Shown here piece after piece: positions 63,501 through 64,000 of a stretch of DNA of 64,000 bases. A model generated the notes under the pieces. That model searched no databases. It had not been told where the DNA came from and saw only the letters and a list, made by a program, of their open reading frames with translations. Numbering within the stretch: position 1 is the first letter of the stretch; each line of letters starts with the position of its first letter. The translations under genes and the position numbers were made by a program. The DNA is from Fluoribacter dumoffii NY 23. Its GTDB lineage: Bacteria; Pseudomonadota; Gammaproteobacteria; Legionellales; Legionellaceae. Location: positions 1,874,777 to 1,938,776 of the forward strand of contig NZ_CM001373.1 in assembly GCF_000236165.1 (NCBI RefSeq). The letters run 5' to 3'.

Positions 63501-64000
63501 CAAAATTTTTAATATTCTCGATTAAACCCAGTTGCTTGATGTAGAGTCGTCCCAAAGCATTGACGTCTGGATCATAAAATTTTTCATTATCCCAGCGCTC
63601 CAGGGGAATATCAGACATGCCGCTTTCGCCGAGTTCCAATAAAGATAAAAATTCATCGATGTTCCCTGCTTTGGGAAAACGGCAACTCATGCCAATAATT
63701 GCAATGGGTTCGTTGTTGAGTACTTGAACTGCGGGTTGACGAAATACCGGTTCTGGCATTAAGACTTGTTGTACATGCCGGGCTAATTTGTCCAGGGTCA
63801 AGAAAGCAGGAATCGGCATTTTATAAGAGAACATCTCATAAAGAGTTTGCTCAAGCTCTGCCAATGATTCCTGATTGAAACCCAAAGAACCAAAATCCTG
63901 ATCTTCTTCGATCGATTCCTTTTTTAAAAAAGATTTTATTTGCTTTGCCAACTGTGCTTTGATTGATTCTATTTGTTGCTCTTTGGATTGTTGACGCAGA
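54520..64000 (-). CDS. Trans-AT-type bimodular polyketide synthase with terminal condensation domain (partial)
   Basis: The frame stays open to the right edge, so the N-terminus is outside; numbering here starts at the TTG codon at 63951. An ACP-like segment (LGFNQESLAEL) comes first. Module 1: KS 81-505 (Cys254, His389, His429), linker 515-655 without an acyltransferase, KR about 690-1060 (GGCGGLG near 866, Tyr1015), ACP (Ser1177). Module 2: KS 1236-1670 (Cys1411, His1546, His1586), acyltransferase-less linker 1680-1810, DH-like 1820-2080, KR about 2130-2480 (Tyr2434), ACP (Ser2586). The C-terminal 2650-3143 is a condensation-like domain with PHIIVDG (His2777). DH has Asn1852 at the catalytic His position. 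It is probably a megasynthase chain-terminating subunit releasing by acyl transfer to an alcohol or amine. Confidence 0.93.
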   Translation of the reverse strand, partial: LRQQSKEQQIESIKAQLAKQIKSFLKKESIEEDQDFGSLGFNQESLAELEQTLYEMFSYKMPIPAFLTLDKLARHVQQVLMPEPVFRQPAVQVLNNEPIAIIGMSCRFPKAGNIDEFLSLLELGESGMSDIPLERWDNEKFYDPDVNALGRLYIKQLGLIENIKNFDADFFNISPREAKLMSPQLRVFLETSYHALEDANLPLSAIKDSKTGVFVGCGTNEYPRLLAGLGVGLEDLNIYFATGNVLNAIPGRVAYAFDFHGPIQAIDTACSSSMTAIHDACLSLQNGDCDMALAGGVNILLAPDSNITLSKARMLSPESRCKTFSEDADGYARSEGCGVIVLKRLSSALKDNDTILAVIKGTSINSDGKSGGFTVPNGIAQEEVIRSALAKAKLSPEEVDYIEAHGTGTPLADPIEANTLGKIFSDYHSLENPLYMSSVKTNIGHSESASGVAGVIKAVLSLKTHKLFKHLNFKKLNPAIELKNTVIPLGTMEWPKKEGLRSAGVSSFGFSGANAHIVLQEAPPAETQERILPQESLLVLSAKSKKALELLLVSYQKYLANTPEEFADICYTAATCRSHFLFRTAIQARTAKEAAALMEKGEYTIHAIKKEKANPFPLQRRESLAQLQSDYQAGFMINWVEFYQSFNTQFRKVKLPLYEFAREEYWFETKDKLKDAPLPKDWCFQLQWQQQPCTRNNRKNQGNNWLLIGAPHLAPRLKAQGLDIVLEDENPPLEQLDGIIFAMGLDAPTTTAIETSIEFQKNSIKKLLAVVKELDSKALAPQLIVLTTQAIAELAAGEINLSNSPLIGFCRTLVLELPQFNTVVIDAEQTEDENYPGYIVDEIRHNYEQWYEHVVAYREGRRLVARLKKTKLLDRRRSLYGEGRYLITGGCGGLGLVTAQALLSSGAREIILTSRNADKPAIKEAIKKIQYNYTGRIIRTVSVDVTDKEKMRQLLEELNADGLLKGIIHAAGAAVKASLLDHEDKDVDYLFAAKVQGSWYLHELSKPFELDFFVVYSSISSVFGSNKESVYSGTNSFLDALIAERQRLGLVGTAIEWGPWGEAGMAKKRSQDQSLKNSLMSNEQGYTFIKILINDQIGHAAIISPEYLKFMLDFVPKPVPAFHKYLADELIGTEQAANKDLTPWLDDYLQLNEENRFQACKNLVCAICNDILEITNAEDLDDDEGFFELGFDSLMITELASKLKEKLAPTLKVTATIGFDYPSINKLARHMESELNRHLIAKPSSKTETEQEEDSIAIIGMSCTFPNAPDIAAFEALLEEGKNGMRDIPIERWDNRKYYDPDVDAPGKSYVNKLGLIENIKCFDANFFGISPREAKLMEPQQRIFLECSYKALENANYLPESLRGSMTGVFAGVGPNEYYAQLEKAGFSNEELSVYSITGNVSNLIPGRVAYTFDFKGPSISVDTACSSSLVAIHYACQSLKNREIDYALAGGVNVLLSPESNITLCKAKALAPDGYCKTFDEHADGYARAEGCGILFLKRLTDALRDKDNILAVIKASAVNSDGRSAGLTVPNGKSQEEVMMKALSQTDLSSSDISYIEAHGTGTSLGDPIEVHAINQVYGKGHSQDNPLYLGAVKTNIGHLESAAGVASVIKTVISLQKKKIYKLLHFKKLNPHIHLGDMRLPLHKIDWDTGSKPRYAGVNAFGFSGTNAHVILQEHPKVADQKTTVESGKLQLMVLSANSQPALEHLAQEYQHYLATTSEEFGDICFTAATCRDHYPYRLALAAHDAQEASQMLETGQFALSHGKISTLDLDKEPALRSVLTVYMQGKQVDWVLYFKNQDYEYRKVSLPNYVFDSVEFWIDKKTSNKTSADRVHPLLGQMFSLPGNEFFFSNKLDLDHVTYINQNFIFDKVIFPATAFIESGLAAAKLILKRNSFSIEKFHIERPLYPKQDQEFQVHVKLKNDLEYKINIFAKQEENWQLYSEMELNTHVPAITESLNINELKSTADRHFEGSQVYDYFNKNALFYGEELRVLQESFLHAESVLSKVAVIKTNQALGYYYPPVLLDGIMQSILLLRMHQKEHATFVPYTFARMTTIQEAPRSVWINVIQRVSSHENELCFDIKFYDNSGLQIGEIEKFKLRKVTQSHFIPYEAYLQYLYQLRWNPFKFNVLVQTQMPELLVISNDVDKAKTLLGDLDYQLIRNVNELGPIENKNIIFLYHQSQFNDLFHCCQMMFKSRPNRFILITENAYAIHPTDKVNPYHTMACAFWKTFSNELELGSNYAIDLGANSTLPEIVKYLFTGNSVENQFAIRDGYYIPRLKKTQLAANLAQQEMLFKSDATYLITGGTGALAKALIEYLIHRGAHHIVITSRSECSPETKLMIDRARKKQVFIKHYQADASNYQQMEHIIADIEQSSNRLQGVFHLAGIVRDGLLVNLTDDEMQSVLSAKMDSALILHQLTKDIPLDLFVLFSSSASVLGARGQANYVAANGFLDGLASLRQHQGLPALTINWGPFHSIGMTANLGQAIQQRGFTLLDRDSIDVLDVLLKSSLVQVAVCPVNWDIYFKYAPKQAWLGDLIKHTLPADQHFLISLRQHSKEECIAILSQALREIAMEVLGLDDIEQIKVDDGLFSLGLDSLMAIEIRNRIHDKLQCPTLNLSIEYFINEPSVGKIAKNIADELHHLFDFENNTVPQVSVNRVGEEVPLCDFQYVFWVLNRLDYPYNIGTRLQIQGKLNKDYVAQALDAVVKQNSAFWLRFDKEKPTQVLNKKGQFELVYKDISLNNKEKELDQEFQSNMKREIPLTRQPLIGVYLYKINSDLHELHLIIPHIIVDGPSCDLILSQFKKYYQQLAQGQQLVLEPEKDSYLNFVKKNNHLYAANLKHKINFWQNYNRGFKMLYLGHKYFMPVENQKKYLYHYPIDSHRAEQFIEWHQARNINVSTGLIAACHLVFYKLSHQKKIPFIQIHSGREGSQFNSVVGMFSEYKRINITLDERFSFTDFIRSIEEQQLKTATFQKCSHVIKNSEFKDSGLTISHYLFYSWNKLRFAKQFKKTKLNSLIVDFYLKYLSWAEAIGFNASLKRKLNKLFHLHLPLQKPERLRILVNITPSFFIKAIPDMGLTNLKFHYANHFGSEDRPVSNRSLWVLFSKNQEGEYLISINGPVSAHCKDLIAQEFNKVIAKILENDEWTVEELIQG

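Overview
The window reads as a chromosomal stretch of a gammaproteobacterium in or near Legionella. The coding is AT-rich, TTG and GTG starts are common, and housekeeping genes are interspersed with large, eukaryote-flavoured or unrecognised proteins of the type seen among Dot/Icm effectors: an Sdb/SidB-like lipase fold protein, a PTP-like phytase, a cNMP-patatin, a histidine-phosphatase-like protein, and two proteins with basic KKRKA clusters. The genus is inferred from gene content; no rRNA, tRNA, CRISPR, integrase or insertion sequence was seen.

Layout. 1-6.2 kb: the N-terminal 2067 residues of a giant minus-strand protein that leaves the window; a helical region is followed by what looks like a degenerate SecA-type motor. 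6.3-15.2 kb: double-ATPase peptide ABC protein, parE, a fused membrane/spermidine-synthase-like protein, a YiiX-like cysteine hydrolase, VF530-like protein, the 3' remnant of a RES-domain gene, a VOC protein and DedA. 15.3-17.4 kb: a bufferin operon bufA-bufB-bufC (copper-handling RiPP precursor, MNIO enzyme, partner protein) with a good promoter, a Fur-like site and a hairpin between bufA and bufB. 17.5-24.7 kb: cNMP-patatin, an exported-looking peptide deformylase paired with a degenerate HAD-like protein, GNAT, HAD phosphatase, histidine-phosphatase-like protein and LD-carboxypeptidase. 24.8-34.5 kb: Sdb-like protein, flavin reductase-like and nitroreductase, an outer-membrane MetA-type protein, a GC-rich palindromic repeat, FAD monooxygenase, PTP-like phytase, alpha/beta hydrolase and an old-yellow-enzyme. 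34.7-42 kb: an 1106-residue unrecognised protein, universal stress protein, two GNAT proteins and a CapA-like protein. 42-52 kb: an FtsH-type protease, erythromycin-esterase-like and hydrolase pair, MgtC/DUF4010 protein, overlapping SerB-like/SerA genes, an orphan, QueE, zinc ribbon and TudS-like protein. 52.2-54.5 kb: copper P-type ATPase. 54.5-64 kb: a bimodular polyketide synthase, open at the right edge.

The most interesting content is the polyketide synthase. Both modules lack acyltransferase domains but keep the flanking linkers, so a trans-acting acyltransferase is expected. The dehydratase has Asn where the catalytic His should be, and the chain ends in a condensation-like domain instead of a thioesterase. 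The bufferin operon and CopA form two separate copper-handling loci in the same window. Other points are the SecA-like giant with lost nucleotide-binding motifs, the exported deformylase next to a pseudo-HAD protein, and two proteins with nuclear-localisation-like basic clusters.
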